From Acidiphilium sp. (GTDB taxonomy: Bacteria > Pseudomonadota > Alphaproteobacteria > Acetobacterales > Acetobacteraceae): a stretch of 64,000 bases of DNA. The stretch covers positions 420,156-484,155 of the forward strand of contig JAQTXH010000001.1 in the NCBI GenBank assembly GCA_028688905.1, read 5' to 3'. Under the pieces are notes generated by a model. It was not told where the DNA came from and made no database searches. It saw only the letters and a list, made by a program, of their open reading frames with translations. The position numbers and the translations under genes were made by a program. Of this stretch, positions 38,096-46,588 are shown one piece after another. Positions within the stretch are counted from its first letter, which is position 1; each line of letters starts with the position of its first letter.

Positions 38096-40705
38096 TCATG
38101 AGCATGGCAATCTGATGGTGATGATGGTGCCGGGGAGGCTGTCGCGTGGCAGATCGGGGCGGGGGGATGTGGCGTTGATGGTGCCGCCCATGGCTTCGAC
38201 GAAGGCGCGGGCGATGGCGAGGCCGAGGCCGGTGCCGGGGGCGATGCGGTCGCCGCGGGCGGCGCGGAAGAAGCTGTCGAACACGTGGGGCAGGTCGGTG
38301 GCGTCGATGCCGATGCCTTCGTCGGCGACGGAGATGGCGATGGTGTCGGCTTCGCGTGTGGCGCGGATGGTGATGGCGGAGCCGTCGGGGGCATATTTGA
38401 TGGCGTTTTCGAGCAGGTTGACGATGACTTGTTCGAGCAGTGCCGGGTCAGCTTGCGCGGTTTTGGCACCCTCCGCCAGATTGACCGCCGCGCGGAAGGC
38501 TTCCGGCACCCGCGCGACGGCGGCTTCGATCAGGGTGGTGAGATCGATGGTTTCGCGCCGGGCGATGATCTCGCCGGTTTCGATGCGGGCCATGCCGGTG
38601 ATGTTGGCGAGGAAGCGGGTCATCCGTCCGACGTCCTGCACGATGCTGGCGAGCAGGTCGGTGCGGGTGGCCTCGGTGAGGTTGGGGACGGCGAGGGTTT
38701 CGGCGGCGCCGCGAATGCCGGTGAGCGGGGTGCGTAAATCGTGCGAGAGCGAGGAGAGCAGGGCGGTGCGCAGTTTCTGGGTGGAGTCCTGGGCGTTGGC
38801 TTCGGCGGCGCGGGCGGCGAGGCGCAGGCGTTCGGTGGCCATGGCGGCTTGATCGGCGAGCGCGCCGAGCGCCTGGGCGAGCGGTTCGGTGATGGGGGCG
38901 GCGGGTTGCACGCCGAGCACGCCGATCACCCCGGCCTCGGTGGCGAGAGGCAGGAAGCGCCAGGGGACCGAGGGGAGGGTGATGGTGCCGGTGCCGGTGG
39001 CGACGCGGTTGGCGTAGGCGAATTCGGCGGCGGCCTGGGCTGGTTCGTCGATTTGGGGGGCAACCGGGAGGGTGTTTTTGGCGGCCATCAGCACGACGGC
39101 GTGGTCGGCCAGGGCGGCGGCTTCGGTTTCGATCGCAGTGCGCAGGGCGGTTTCGTCGGTGGCCCGGGCGAGGGTGCGGCCGAACAAAGCGACACGGCGG
39201 AGGGCGTCGATCCGGCTGCGGGCGGCTTCGGCTTCGATGCGGACCCGGCCGGCGAGGGTGCCGGTGAGCAGGCCGACGGCGAGAAAGACGATCAGGGCGA
39301 CGACATCGCGCGGGTCGCCGACCGAAAGGGTGAAGACCGGCGGCAGGAAGAAGAAATTCCAGAGCAGGAAGCTCGCGAGCGCTGCAAACAGGCCGAGGCG
39401 GCGGCCGTAGCGGCTGGCGACGCCGACCACGATGCCGGTGAACACGAAGCCCATGGCGTCGTGCGGCACATAGGCGCGCAGCACGAACCCAAGTGCGGTG
39501 GCGAGACCCATCACGCCCAGGCTGATCGTGTAGGGGATCAGGCTCTGGCGTGGCTGGGCGAGTTTGGGGGCGGTGGGACGGGCAGCGGGATCTGGCACGA
39601 CATAGACCGAATAGGCCCGCGCCCGGCGGCCTAGTTTCGCGGCGAGCGGCCGGGGACGGATAAAGCTGCGACGCCAGAAACCGGCGGGTCCGCGCGCGAT
39701 GACGATATGCGCGACGTTTTGGCGTGCCGCGACTTCGAGTACCGCGGTTGCGGCATCCGCATTGGTGCTGGTTTCCACGGTGCCGCCGAGTTGAATCGCA
39801 AGGTCGAGAGCCGATTGCACGCCGCCGCCCGTTTCGGCTTCGGCATGGAAGGCGAGCAGTGGGGCGCGCAGCGCATCGGCCAGGCGTGCCGCGTGGCGCA
39901 CCACTTGTTCGGCCCCCGGTCCGCTCTCCACCACCGCCATCACCCGCTCGGCGGCAGGCCACGGGCCGGCGATCGCGCGCGCGCGCATGTAGCTCGCGAT
40001 GTCGCGGTCGACATGCTGGGCCACCCGGCGCAGCGCCATTTCGCGCAAGGACGCGAGGTTGCCGGGGCGGAAAAACCCATCGAGCGCGCGGCGGGCGAGG
40101 TCGGGGCGGTAGATGCGGCCCTGTTCCAGCCGGACCCGCAATTCGGCCGGTGGCAGGTCGATCAGTTCAATCTCGGAGGCAAGGCCGAGCACGGTATCGG
40201 GCAGGGTTTCCGCGACCCGCACCCCGGTGATGCGGGCGACCTGATCGTTGAGGCTTTCGAGATGCTGGACGTTCAGCGTGGTCCAGACGTCGATGCCGGC
40301 TTGCAGGATGTCCGCGACGTCCTGCCACCGCTTGGCGTGGCGCAAACCCGGCGCGTTGGTGTGGGCGAGTTCATCGACCAGCAGCAGGCCGGGGCGGCGG
40401 GCGATCGCGGCGTCGAGGTCGAACTCCTCCAGCATGTGACCACGATACGCCACCCGCTTACGCGGCAACACGGGCAGATCGCCAAGTTGTTCGGCGGTTT
40501 CGGCGCGGCCATGGGTTTCGATCAGCCCGGCCAGCACATCGACGCCCTCGGTGCGCTTCTGCCGTGCGGCGGCGAGCATTTCCCAGGTTTTGCCGACACC
40601 GGGTGCCGCGCCGAGAAAGATTTTCAGGCGGCCGTGATGCTCGCTGGTGGCGGCAGCGAGCAGCGCGTCAGGATCAGGCCGGTGCTCGGTATCCTGGGTT
40701 GCCAT
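38096..40705 (-). CDS. kdpD: KdpD sensor histidine kinase
   Basis: Membrane potassium/ionic-strength sensor controlling KdpE; 869 residues. N-terminal KdpD domain with Walker A GAAPGVGKTWEML and the DELAHTNAPG segment, a UspA-like domain at about 250-370, four TM helices near 395-500, a GAF-like region, HisKA with phospho-His H655 in SHDLRTPLTGIRG, and HATPase with NLLENAIKYAPDG and DEGIGIDATDLPHVF. Starts 9 bp after kdpC. Confidence 0.96.
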   Translation of the reverse strand: MATQDTEHRPDPDALLAAATSEHHGRLKIFLGAAPGVGKTWEMLAAARQKRTEGVDVLAGLIETHGRAETAEQLGDLPVLPRKRVAYRGHMLEEFDLDAAIARRPGLLLVDELAHTNAPGLRHAKRWQDVADILQAGIDVWTTLNVQHLESLNDQVARITGVRVAETLPDTVLGLASEIELIDLPPAELRVRLEQGRIYRPDLARRALDGFFRPGNLASLREMALRRVAQHVDRDIASYMRARAIAGPWPAAERVMAVVESGPGAEQVVRHAARLADALRAPLLAFHAEAETGGGVQSALDLAIQLGGTVETSTNADAATAVLEVAARQNVAHIVIARGPAGFWRRSFIRPRPLAAKLGRRARAYSVYVVPDPAARPTAPKLAQPRQSLIPYTISLGVMGLATALGFVLRAYVPHDAMGFVFTGIVVGVASRYGRRLGLFAALASFLLWNFFFLPPVFTLSVGDPRDVVALIVFLAVGLLTGTLAGRVRIEAEAARSRIDALRRVALFGRTLARATDETALRTAIETEAAALADHAVVLMAAKNTLPVAPQIDEPAQAAAEFAYANRVATGTGTITLPSVPWRFLPLATEAGVIGVLGVQPAAPITEPLAQALGALADQAAMATERLRLAARAAEANAQDSTQKLRTALLSSLSHDLRTPLTGIRGAAETLAVPNLTEATRTDLLASIVQDVGRMTRFLANITGMARIETGEIIARRETIDLTTLIEAAVARVPEAFRAAVNLAEGAKTAQADPALLEQVIVNLLENAIKYAPDGSAITIRATREADTIAISVADEGIGIDATDLPHVFDSFFRAARGDRIAPGTGLGLAIARAFVEAMGGTINATSPRPDLPRDSLPGTIITIRLPCS

Positions 40706-40714
40706 GAACGCCGA

Positions 40715-41314
40715 TCATGGCGCTGTCATGCCGCTCAAGACAAGGTTGAGTTTCAAAACGTTGACATGGTTGGTGCCGATGACGCCGAGCAGGCGGTGAT
40801 CGGCCAGTTGTTCGACCAGCGCCGTCACCCTGGCGGCCGGCAGTTTGCGCGCGGCGGCGACGGCGGGGGCCTGGCGCAGTGCGTTTTCGAGCGAGATATC
40901 CGGATCGAGGCCGGAGCCGCTCGTGGTGACGGCGTCATCCGGCACCGGACCCGGCCCGTAGGCCTTGAGATAGGCCGCGATGCGGGCTTTGACGTTGCTG
41001 ACCATGCCCGCGTTGGTCGGGCCGGAGGACGAGCCGCCGGATTCCGAAGCGTCATACGGGGTGGGGATGGTCTTGCCCTTGGCGTCGGTGCCGGTCAAAG
41101 CCGAGGGGCGTGGGGTGAACCAGTCCGGGCCGGTGAAATTCTGGCCGATCAGGGCGGAACCGATCGGTTTGCCATCGACCTTCAGCAAGCTGCCGTTTGC
41201 CTGGAACGGAAACACCGCCTGGGCGAAACCGGTAAAGGCGGCGGGCAGCGCCACGCCCAGGATGATGGTGAAGAACAGAACGAGGGAGAACGCAGGGCGG
41301 ATTTCGCGGAGCAT
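40715..41314 (-). CDS. kdpC: Potassium-transporting ATPase KdpC subunit
   Basis: Single-TM accessory subunit of KdpFABC, 199 residues. N-terminal hydrophobic helix (LVLFFTIILGVALPAAFTG), then a periplasmic domain with GSALIGQNFTGPDWFTPRPS and SGSGLDPDISLENALRQ, both characteristic. Lies 13 bp after kdpB. Confidence 0.96.
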   Translation of the reverse strand: MLREIRPAFSLVLFFTIILGVALPAAFTGFAQAVFPFQANGSLLKVDGKPIGSALIGQNFTGPDWFTPRPSALTGTDAKGKTIPTPYDASESGGSSSGPTNAGMVSNVKARIAAYLKAYGPGPVPDDAVTTSGSGLDPDISLENALRQAPAVAAARKLPAARVTALVEQLADHRLLGVIGTNHVNVLKLNLVLSGMTAP

Positions 41315-41327
41315 GGTCGTTGTCCGA

Positions 41328-43364
41328 TCAGGTAAAGATGTGGAAAGCAGTGAGGATCATGTCGATCGCCTTGATCCCGACGAAGGGCGCGACGATGCCG
41401 CCGAGGCCATAGATCAGCAGGTTGCGCCGCAGCAGCGCGGCGGCACCGACCGCGCGGAACTTCACGCCGCGCAGCGCGAGCGGTACCAACACCACGATGA
41501 TCAGCGCATTGAAGATCACCGCCGAGAGAATCGCACTTTCCGGCGACGTCAGCCCCATGACGTTCAGCGCCTGCAATCCCGGATAGGTGGCGACAAAAAT
41601 CGCCGGCAGGATCGCGAAGTATTTCGAGATGTCGTTGGCGATCGAGAAAGTAGTGAGCGCGCCGCGGGTGATGAGGAGTTGCTTGCCGATCTCGACGATC
41701 TCGATCAGCTTGGTCGGGTCGCTGTCGAGATCGACCATGTTGCCCGCCTCGCGCGCCGCCTGGGTGCCGGTCTGCATTGCCACCCCGACATCCGCCTGGG
41801 CGAGAGCCGGCGCGTCGTTGGTGCCGTCGCCGCACATCGCGACCAAACGGCCCTCCTCCTGCGCTTTGCGGATGTAGCCGAGCTTGTCCTCCGGGGTCGC
41901 TTCGGCGATCACATCGTCCACCCCCGCTTCGGCGGCGATCGCGGCGGCGGTGATTCGATTGTCGCCGGTCACCATGACGGTGCGGATGCCCATGCGGCGC
42001 AGATCGGCGAAACGCTCCTTGATGCCGGGTTTGACGATGTCCTTCAGCTCGATCACGCCGAGCAGCTTGCCGTCCACGGCCAGGGCCAAAGGTGTCGAGC
42101 CGGCCCGGGCGATGCGCGAGACCGCTTCGGTGAAGGCGGCGGGCGGGGTGCTGGCGGTGAGTTTCAGCACCGAATCGACCGCGCCCTTGCGCCAGGATTT
42201 GCCGCCGGAATCGACGCCGGAAACGCGGGTGTTGGCGCTGAACGGCACCAAAGTCGCATTGGTCGGCAGGGTGGTGGTGATCTGGTAACGGTGGCGCATC
42301 AGAGTCACGATCGAACGGCCTTCCGGTGTTTCATCCCCCAGCGAGGCGAAGGCGGCGGCTTCCGCCAGCACCCGCTCCTCGACGCCCGGCACCGGGTAGA
42401 TCGCCGCGGCCATGCGGTTGCCAAACGTGATCGTGCCGGTCTTGTCGAGCAGCAGCGCATCGACGTCGCCCGCCGCTTCGACCGCGCGGCCCGAGGTTGC
42501 GACCACGTTGAAGCGGATCAACCGATCCATCCCCGCAATGCCGATCGCCGAGAGCAATCCGCCGATCGTGGTCGGGATCAGGCAGACGAACAGGGCGGCG
42601 AGCACCGCGATCGAGAGATGCGTCTTCGAATAGGCGGCAAAACCCGGCAGGGTCGCGACGGCGATGACGAAAATGACGGTGAGGCCGGCCAGCAGAATAT
42701 CGAGCGCGATCTCGTTCGGTGTCTTGCGGCGTTCCGCCCCTTCGACCAGGGCGATCATCCGATCGAGAAAGGTCGAGCCGGGCTCGGCGGTGATCCGAAT
42801 GACCAGGAAGTCCGACACCACCTGGGTGCCACCGGTAACGGCGGAACGATCGCCGCCGGCCTCGCGAATCACCGGGGCGGATTCACCCGTGATCGCACTT
42901 TCATTGACACTGGCGATCCCCTCGATGATCTCGCCATCTGACGGGATGATGTCGCCGGTTTCCACCAGCACCAGATCGTCCTTGTGCAGCTCGGGTGCCG
43001 CGGTCGGCTTGAAGATGGTGCGGTCGCGCGGATCGAGGATCAGCTTCGCCATCGTATCGGACCGCGCCCGCCGCAACGCATCCGCCCGCACCCGGCCACG
43101 ACCCTCGGCGACCGCTTCGGCAAAGGTCGCGAACAACACGGTGATCCATAGCCAGATCGCGATTACCAGCGAAAAGGCGGCGGCCTGGCCGATGATCGCC
43201 TCATGCACGCCAACGACCGTCACTAACAGCGCGATGATCTCCGTGGTAAAAATCACCGGGTTGCGGATGAGCTGGCGCGGGTTGAGTTTCAGGATGGCAT
43301 CACCCGAGGCACGGATCAGAATAGCGCGATCGAACAGGCCGATCGTATCGACTTGGCTGGTCAT
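41328..43364 (-). CDS. kdpB: Potassium-transporting ATPase ATP-binding subunit KdpB
   Basis: P-type ATPase subunit energising potassium import, 678 residues. Phosphorylation site D307 in [14 protein letters not shown], actuator motif [11 protein letters not shown], and hinge [19 protein letters not shown] are all intact. N-terminal TM pair and C-terminal TM bundle present. Upstream lies a 247-bp gap holding copy B of the structured repeat, which is unusual because kdpA and kdpB are normally close together. Confidence 0.97.
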   Translation of the reverse strand: MTSQVDTIGLFDRAILIRASGDAILKLNPRQLIRNPVIFTTEIIALLVTVVGVHEAIIGQAAAFSLVIAIWLWITVLFATFAEAVAEGRGRVRADALRRARSDTMAKLILDPRDRTIFKPTAAPELHKDDLVLVETGDIIPSDGEIIEGIASVNESAITGESAPVIREAGGDRSAVTGGTQVVSDFLVIRITAEPGSTFLDRMIALVEGAERRKTPNEIALDILLAGLTVIFVIAVATLPGFAAYSKTHLSIAVLAALFVCLIPTTIGGLLSAIGIAGMDRLIRFNVVATSGRAVEAAGDVDALLLDKTGTITFGNRMAAAIYPVPGVEERVLAEAAAFASLGDETPEGRSIVTLMRHRYQITTTLPTNATLVPFSANTRVSGVDSGGKSWRKGAVDSVLKLTASTPPAAFTEAVSRIARAGSTPLALAVDGKLLGVIELKDIVKPGIKERFADLRRMGIRTVMVTGDNRITAAAIAAEAGVDDVIAEATPEDKLGYIRKAQEEGRLVAMCGDGTNDAPALAQADVGVAMQTGTQAAREAGNMVDLDSDPTKLIEIVEIGKQLLITRGALTTFSIANDISKYFAILPAIFVATYPGLQALNVMGLTSPESAILSAVIFNALIIVVLVPLALRGVKFRAVGAAALLRRNLLIYGLGGIVAPFVGIKAIDMILTAFHIFT

Positions 43365-43408
43365 TGTCTGATGTCCAATTGGAAAGTGGTCTGGGCTGCG
43401 GGACAGGA

Positions 43409-43598
43409 AGGCCAGAGGGCTCTGCCCCCTGGATCCCCGCTAAAAGCGCGGCCCTTAGAACCCTTGAGTTTCAGGCGAGATGAGGGCTGTCCAGGCCAGA
43501 TCGACGGAACCACCGAGGTAGCGCCCTCCTCTCGCCTGAAACTAGTGGATTCCAAAGGCTCCGCCTTTGGTGGGGTCCAGGGGCAGAGCCTCTGGCCT
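43409..43598. repeat. 190-bp multi-hairpin repeat, copy B (kdpA-kdpB gap)
   Basis: Second copy of the element at 37881-38070, with no length difference. Some substitutions keep the stems paired: in the 21-bp arms an A-T pair became G-C, and in the last hairpin CGAGGGGC/GCCCCTCG became CCAGGGGC/GCCTCTGG. The CTAAGGGC stem is disturbed here (CTAAAAGC), so not every hairpin is preserved. Confidence 0.9.
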
Positions 43599-43611
43599 TC
43601 TTTCCCGCGGC

Positions 43612-45309
43612 TCAAAACACGCTCCCTTTGAGCATCAGGTAATGTTCGGCCAGTGGTCCGAGTGTATCGGCCGGCATGAATTGCAGGCCGCCGAGGATGA
43701 TGATGACGCCGATCAGCAGGCCGACGAACAGCGGGCCATCGGTCGGGAAGGTGCCGGAGGATTGGGGCAGTTTCGGTTTGAGGGCGAGTGAGCCGGCGAT
43801 GGCGAGGACGGGGATGAGCACGGCGAAGCGGCCGAACAGCATGGCGAGGCCCAATCCGTAATCGAGCAGGGGGGTATTGGCGGAGAGGCCGGCGAAGGCG
43901 GAGCCGTTGTTTTCGGTGGCTGAGGTCCAGGCGTAGAGCATCTCGCTCAATCCGTGCGGGCCGGCGTTATCGAGGGAGCCGAGGCCGGATTTGGTCAGGA
44001 GCGAGAAGCCGGCACCGGCGAGGATGCACATGGTTTGGATCAGCACCGCCAGCATGGCGAGTTTGATCTCCTTGGACTGGATTTTCTTGCCAAGGTATTC
44101 CGGTGTTCGCCCGACCATGAGGCCAGCGACGAACACCGCGAGCAGGGCGAACAGGACGATGCCATACAGACCCGAACCGACGCCGCCGGGCGCGACTTCG
44201 TCGAGCTGCATCAGGAACATCGGGATCAGGCCGCCGAGCGGGGTGTAGCTGTCGGTGACGGAATTGACCGCGCCGGTCGATGTGCCGGTGGCGGCGGTGT
44301 TGAAGGTGGTCGATTGCACGATGCCGAAGCGCATCTCCTTGCCGACCATGTTGCCGGGCTGGGCCATGATGCCGGCGTGGACCAAAATCGGGTTGTTCGC
44401 CGCTTCCGCCGCGTAGTCTCCCACCATCGCAAAGCCAAGGATCAGCGCCATGGCGGCAAACAGGGCGATGCCTTCGCGTTTGCGGCCGATCATGCGGCCG
44501 AAGGCGATGGGCAAGGCGAAGCCGATCACCAGCAGCAGCCAGATTTCCAGCAGATTGGTCAGTGCCGTCGGGTTTTCGAACGGGTGTGCCGAATTGGCGT
44601 TGAAGAAGCCGCCGCCGTTGGTGCCGAGTTCCTTGATCGCTTCTTGCAACGCCACCGGCCCACGGGCGATCGTTTGCGCACCGCCGGTGAGGGTGTGGAT
44701 GTTGGCGAAGGCGTCGAACGTCATCGGCACGCCGGAGGCGAGCAGCAGAATGGTCGCGACCACGGCGATCGGCACCAGAACATACAGGGTGACGCGCGTG
44801 ATATCGACATAAACATTGCCCAGCGTCTTCAACCCGCCGCTGACGAACGCCCGCATCAGCGCCGCGGCCACCGCAATGCCGGCCGCGGCCGAGATGAACA
44901 TATGCACGGCGAGGCCGAACATCTGCGCGCCGTTCGAGATTTGGGATTCCGGCGAATAGGCTTGCCAGTTGGTGTTGGTGGTGAAACTCGCCGCCGTGTT
45001 GAACGCCAGCATCGGGGCCATGCCGGCGATGTGCTGCGGATTGAACGGCAGATAATATTGCAGCCGCAGAATCGCGTACAGCAGCCCGAAATGCACCACG
45101 CTGAGCATCAGCAGGGCGATGGCATAGCTCATCCAGCCCATCTGGCGGGCGGGATCGATACCGCACATCCGATAGATACCACCTTCGACCGGCGCGAGAA
45201 ACCGCATCTTCCCCTCGAAAATCCGCGCCATATAGGCACCGAGCGGAAACGCCGAACCCAGCACCAGGATCAGCGCCAGGGCGATGTAGCCAAAACCTTG
45301 GATCGTCAT
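43612..45309 (-). CDS. kdpA: Potassium-transporting ATPase potassium-binding subunit KdpA
   Basis: Channel-like subunit related to SKT potassium channels; 565 residues, about ten TM helices. The four selectivity-filter-like loops are recognisable: TNTNWQAYSP, GTNGGGFFNANSAHPFENP, TGTSTGAVNS and ENNGSAFAGLS. Follows kdpF by 2 bp. Normal length and intact. Confidence 0.97.
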   Translation of the reverse strand: MTIQGFGYIALALILVLGSAFPLGAYMARIFEGKMRFLAPVEGGIYRMCGIDPARQMGWMSYAIALLMLSVVHFGLLYAILRLQYYLPFNPQHIAGMAPMLAFNTAASFTTNTNWQAYSPESQISNGAQMFGLAVHMFISAAAGIAVAAALMRAFVSGGLKTLGNVYVDITRVTLYVLVPIAVVATILLLASGVPMTFDAFANIHTLTGGAQTIARGPVALQEAIKELGTNGGGFFNANSAHPFENPTALTNLLEIWLLLVIGFALPIAFGRMIGRKREGIALFAAMALILGFAMVGDYAAEAANNPILVHAGIMAQPGNMVGKEMRFGIVQSTTFNTAATGTSTGAVNSVTDSYTPLGGLIPMFLMQLDEVAPGGVGSGLYGIVLFALLAVFVAGLMVGRTPEYLGKKIQSKEIKLAMLAVLIQTMCILAGAGFSLLTKSGLGSLDNAGPHGLSEMLYAWTSATENNGSAFAGLSANTPLLDYGLGLAMLFGRFAVLIPVLAIAGSLALKPKLPQSSGTFPTDGPLFVGLLIGVIIILGGLQFMPADTLGPLAEHYLMLKGSVF

Positions 45310-45311
45310 GA

Positions 45312-45398
45312 TCAGAAATCCTCCGGCCGGACCAGCGCCCAGACCAGGTAAATCAACAGCCCGAGCGCCACCGCGCCGGCCAGCACCAGATCGAACAT
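45312..45398 (-). CDS. kdpF: KdpF small membrane subunit
   Basis: 28-residue single-helix protein MFDLVLAGAVALGLLIYLVW followed by ALVRPEDF, matching KdpF, which stabilises the KdpABC complex. It ends 2 bp before kdpA and AAAGG lies upstream of its ATG. Position and sequence together make the call firm despite the small size. Confidence 0.88.
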   Translation of the reverse strand: MFDLVLAGAVALGLLIYLVWALVRPEDF

Positions 45399-45402
45399 GG
45401 AA

Positions 45403-45486
45403 TCAGACCTTTGCGCATAAAGGGACGTAGGCAAAAAACAGCGCGAAGACCGCGAGCGCGATCAGCAACGAGACGATGTCGGGCAT
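45403..45486 (-). CDS. 27-residue hydrophobic small protein upstream of kdpF
   Basis: MPDIVSLLIALAVFALFFAY followed by VPLCAKV. One predicted TM helix. ATG at 45486 is preceded by a strong ribosome site (CCGGAGGC), and the gene ends 4 bp before kdpF, so it is probably the first cistron of the kdp operon. Function unknown; it could be a further small Kdp subunit or a leader peptide that couples translation. Not a duplicate of KdpF: it lacks the Arg-Pro-Glu tail. Confidence 0.6.
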   Translation of the reverse strand: MPDIVSLLIALAVFALFFAYVPLCAKV

Positions 45487-45842
45487 GGTGTAGCCTCCGG
45501 AGGGTCAGACGGGGCGCGGAGCGGCCGTGCGGAAGGTTCCGACAATGCTGCGCTCCGCTATCCCCGGTTTATCGAAGGACCGAGATAAAACCGCGATGGC
45601 GATTTCGCGGCCCGACGTAAAAACAACGTAAAATTTGGCGGTAGCCGCCGGTCGGTATCCCCTATGAGGGAACAGGGTCAAAACCCGGCGGCGAGGGTGG
45701 TTGGCGGATCCATTTGCGACGCGGCGCTTGACGTTGCCGGTCAGGGGCGATATGTCGCTGACCACGCCAATCGGGTCCGCAGGTTGTAAAACCGTGATCC
45801 GATTATTTTGTATGACGCAATCCAAAAGAGACACTTGAGTTT
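45487..45842. promoter_or_regulatory. Divergent kdp/rpsT intergenic region with T-rich direct repeat
   Basis: 356 bp without a gene. Read toward kdp it contains TTTTACGTTG then TTTTTACGTCG (plus-strand ACGTAAAAA at 45615-45623 and ACGTAAAAT at 45626-45634), an 11-bp-phased direct repeat that is a candidate KdpE operator, since KdpE sites in other bacteria are T-rich direct repeats. The rpsT side has TTGTAA (45784-45789) and a possible -10 TTGTAT (45808-45813, 18-bp spacing). Confidence 0.4.
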
Positions 45843-46109
45843 ATGGCAAATATCGCATCCGCGCAGAAACGCATCCGTCAAACCGTGGTTCGCACGGCCC
45901 GCAACAAGGCGCGCCGCTCGCGCGTCCATAATTTTGTGCGGAAACTGGAAGAGGCCATCGCCAGCGGCGATCACACCAAGGCCCGCGAGGCGTTCGTGGC
46001 GGTCCAGCCGGAAATGCAGCGCGCCGTCACCAAAGGCGTGCTGAAATTCAACACCGTGTCGCGCAAAATCTCGCGCCTATCGGCACGGGTCAAGGCTCTC
46101 GCCGCTTGA
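45843..46109 (+). CDS. rpsT: 30S ribosomal protein S20
   Basis: 88 residues, highly basic and helical: [20 protein letters not shown] at the start, [21 protein letters not shown] at the end cover the usual S20 pattern. Binds 16S rRNA early in 30S assembly. Placed just before dnaA, as in Caulobacter and many alphaproteobacteria. No strong ribosome site precedes the ATG, a feature also seen with S20 genes elsewhere. Confidence 0.97.
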   Translation: MANIASAQKRIRQTVVRTARNKARRSRVHNFVRKLEEAIASGDHTKAREAFVAVQPEMQRAVTKGVLKFNTVSRKISRLSARVKALAA

Positions 46110-46116
46110 ACTGACG

Positions 46117-46145
46117 GGGTTTGACCGAGCGGCTTGGTCAAACCC
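46117..46145 (+). terminator. Hairpin after rpsT
   Basis: GGGTTTGACC (46117-46126) pairs perfectly with GGTCAAACCC (46136-46145) around a 9-nt loop, 8 bp after the rpsT stop. No T run follows, so it may be a processing or stabilising hairpin rather than a full terminator. Confidence 0.5.
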
Positions 46146-46226
46146 TCTGCGGCACGCTCACCATTGTACTCACTAGGAGTATGTATGGAATCGTGGCGAT
46201 ATATCAGATTCTAAAAAATTTTTGAG

Positions 46227-46252
46227 GCGGCTCGATCACGGGCCGCTTTGTT
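46227..46252 (+). terminator. Second candidate terminator downstream of rpsT
   Basis: GCGGCTCG (46227-46234) and CGGGCCGC (46239-46246) form an 8-bp stem (one G-T pair) with loop ATCA, followed by TTTGTTGT. Confidence 0.45.
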
Positions 46253-46588
46253 GTGTTGCAAACACCGGTCCGGGTCTACAACCTGACATGAATGGCGTGC
46301 CATCGATTTTTTTCTTGAATATAAGAAAGCTGGATCAATCGCCTGATTTCATGGGGAGATTTAAAAACATCAATGATATATCTGGATCTTTTCCGACATA
46401 ACTTGTCTTGCGCAGACCCTGCTATTTGGCCTAACCTGTATCTCTCAGGCGATGATCCAGCGGCTAGATGCCCGATTTACGTATGGTTTACGCAACCGTA
46501 ACGTGTGTCGTGGCATAATGTGATTGATGAGGCCGCTGCTGTTGAAAGTGGCGACAAGGCTCAGGACTAGACGGACTTAAGGGAGGCG

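Larger units (their letters stand above)
46110..46588. other. rpsT-dnaA intergenic region
   Basis: 479 bp, visibly more AT-rich than the flanks, with no supportable gene. It holds two hairpins near its left end (listed separately). A visual search for TTATNCACA-type DnaA boxes on both strands found none, so there is no positive evidence for oriC here. Confidence 0.6.
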
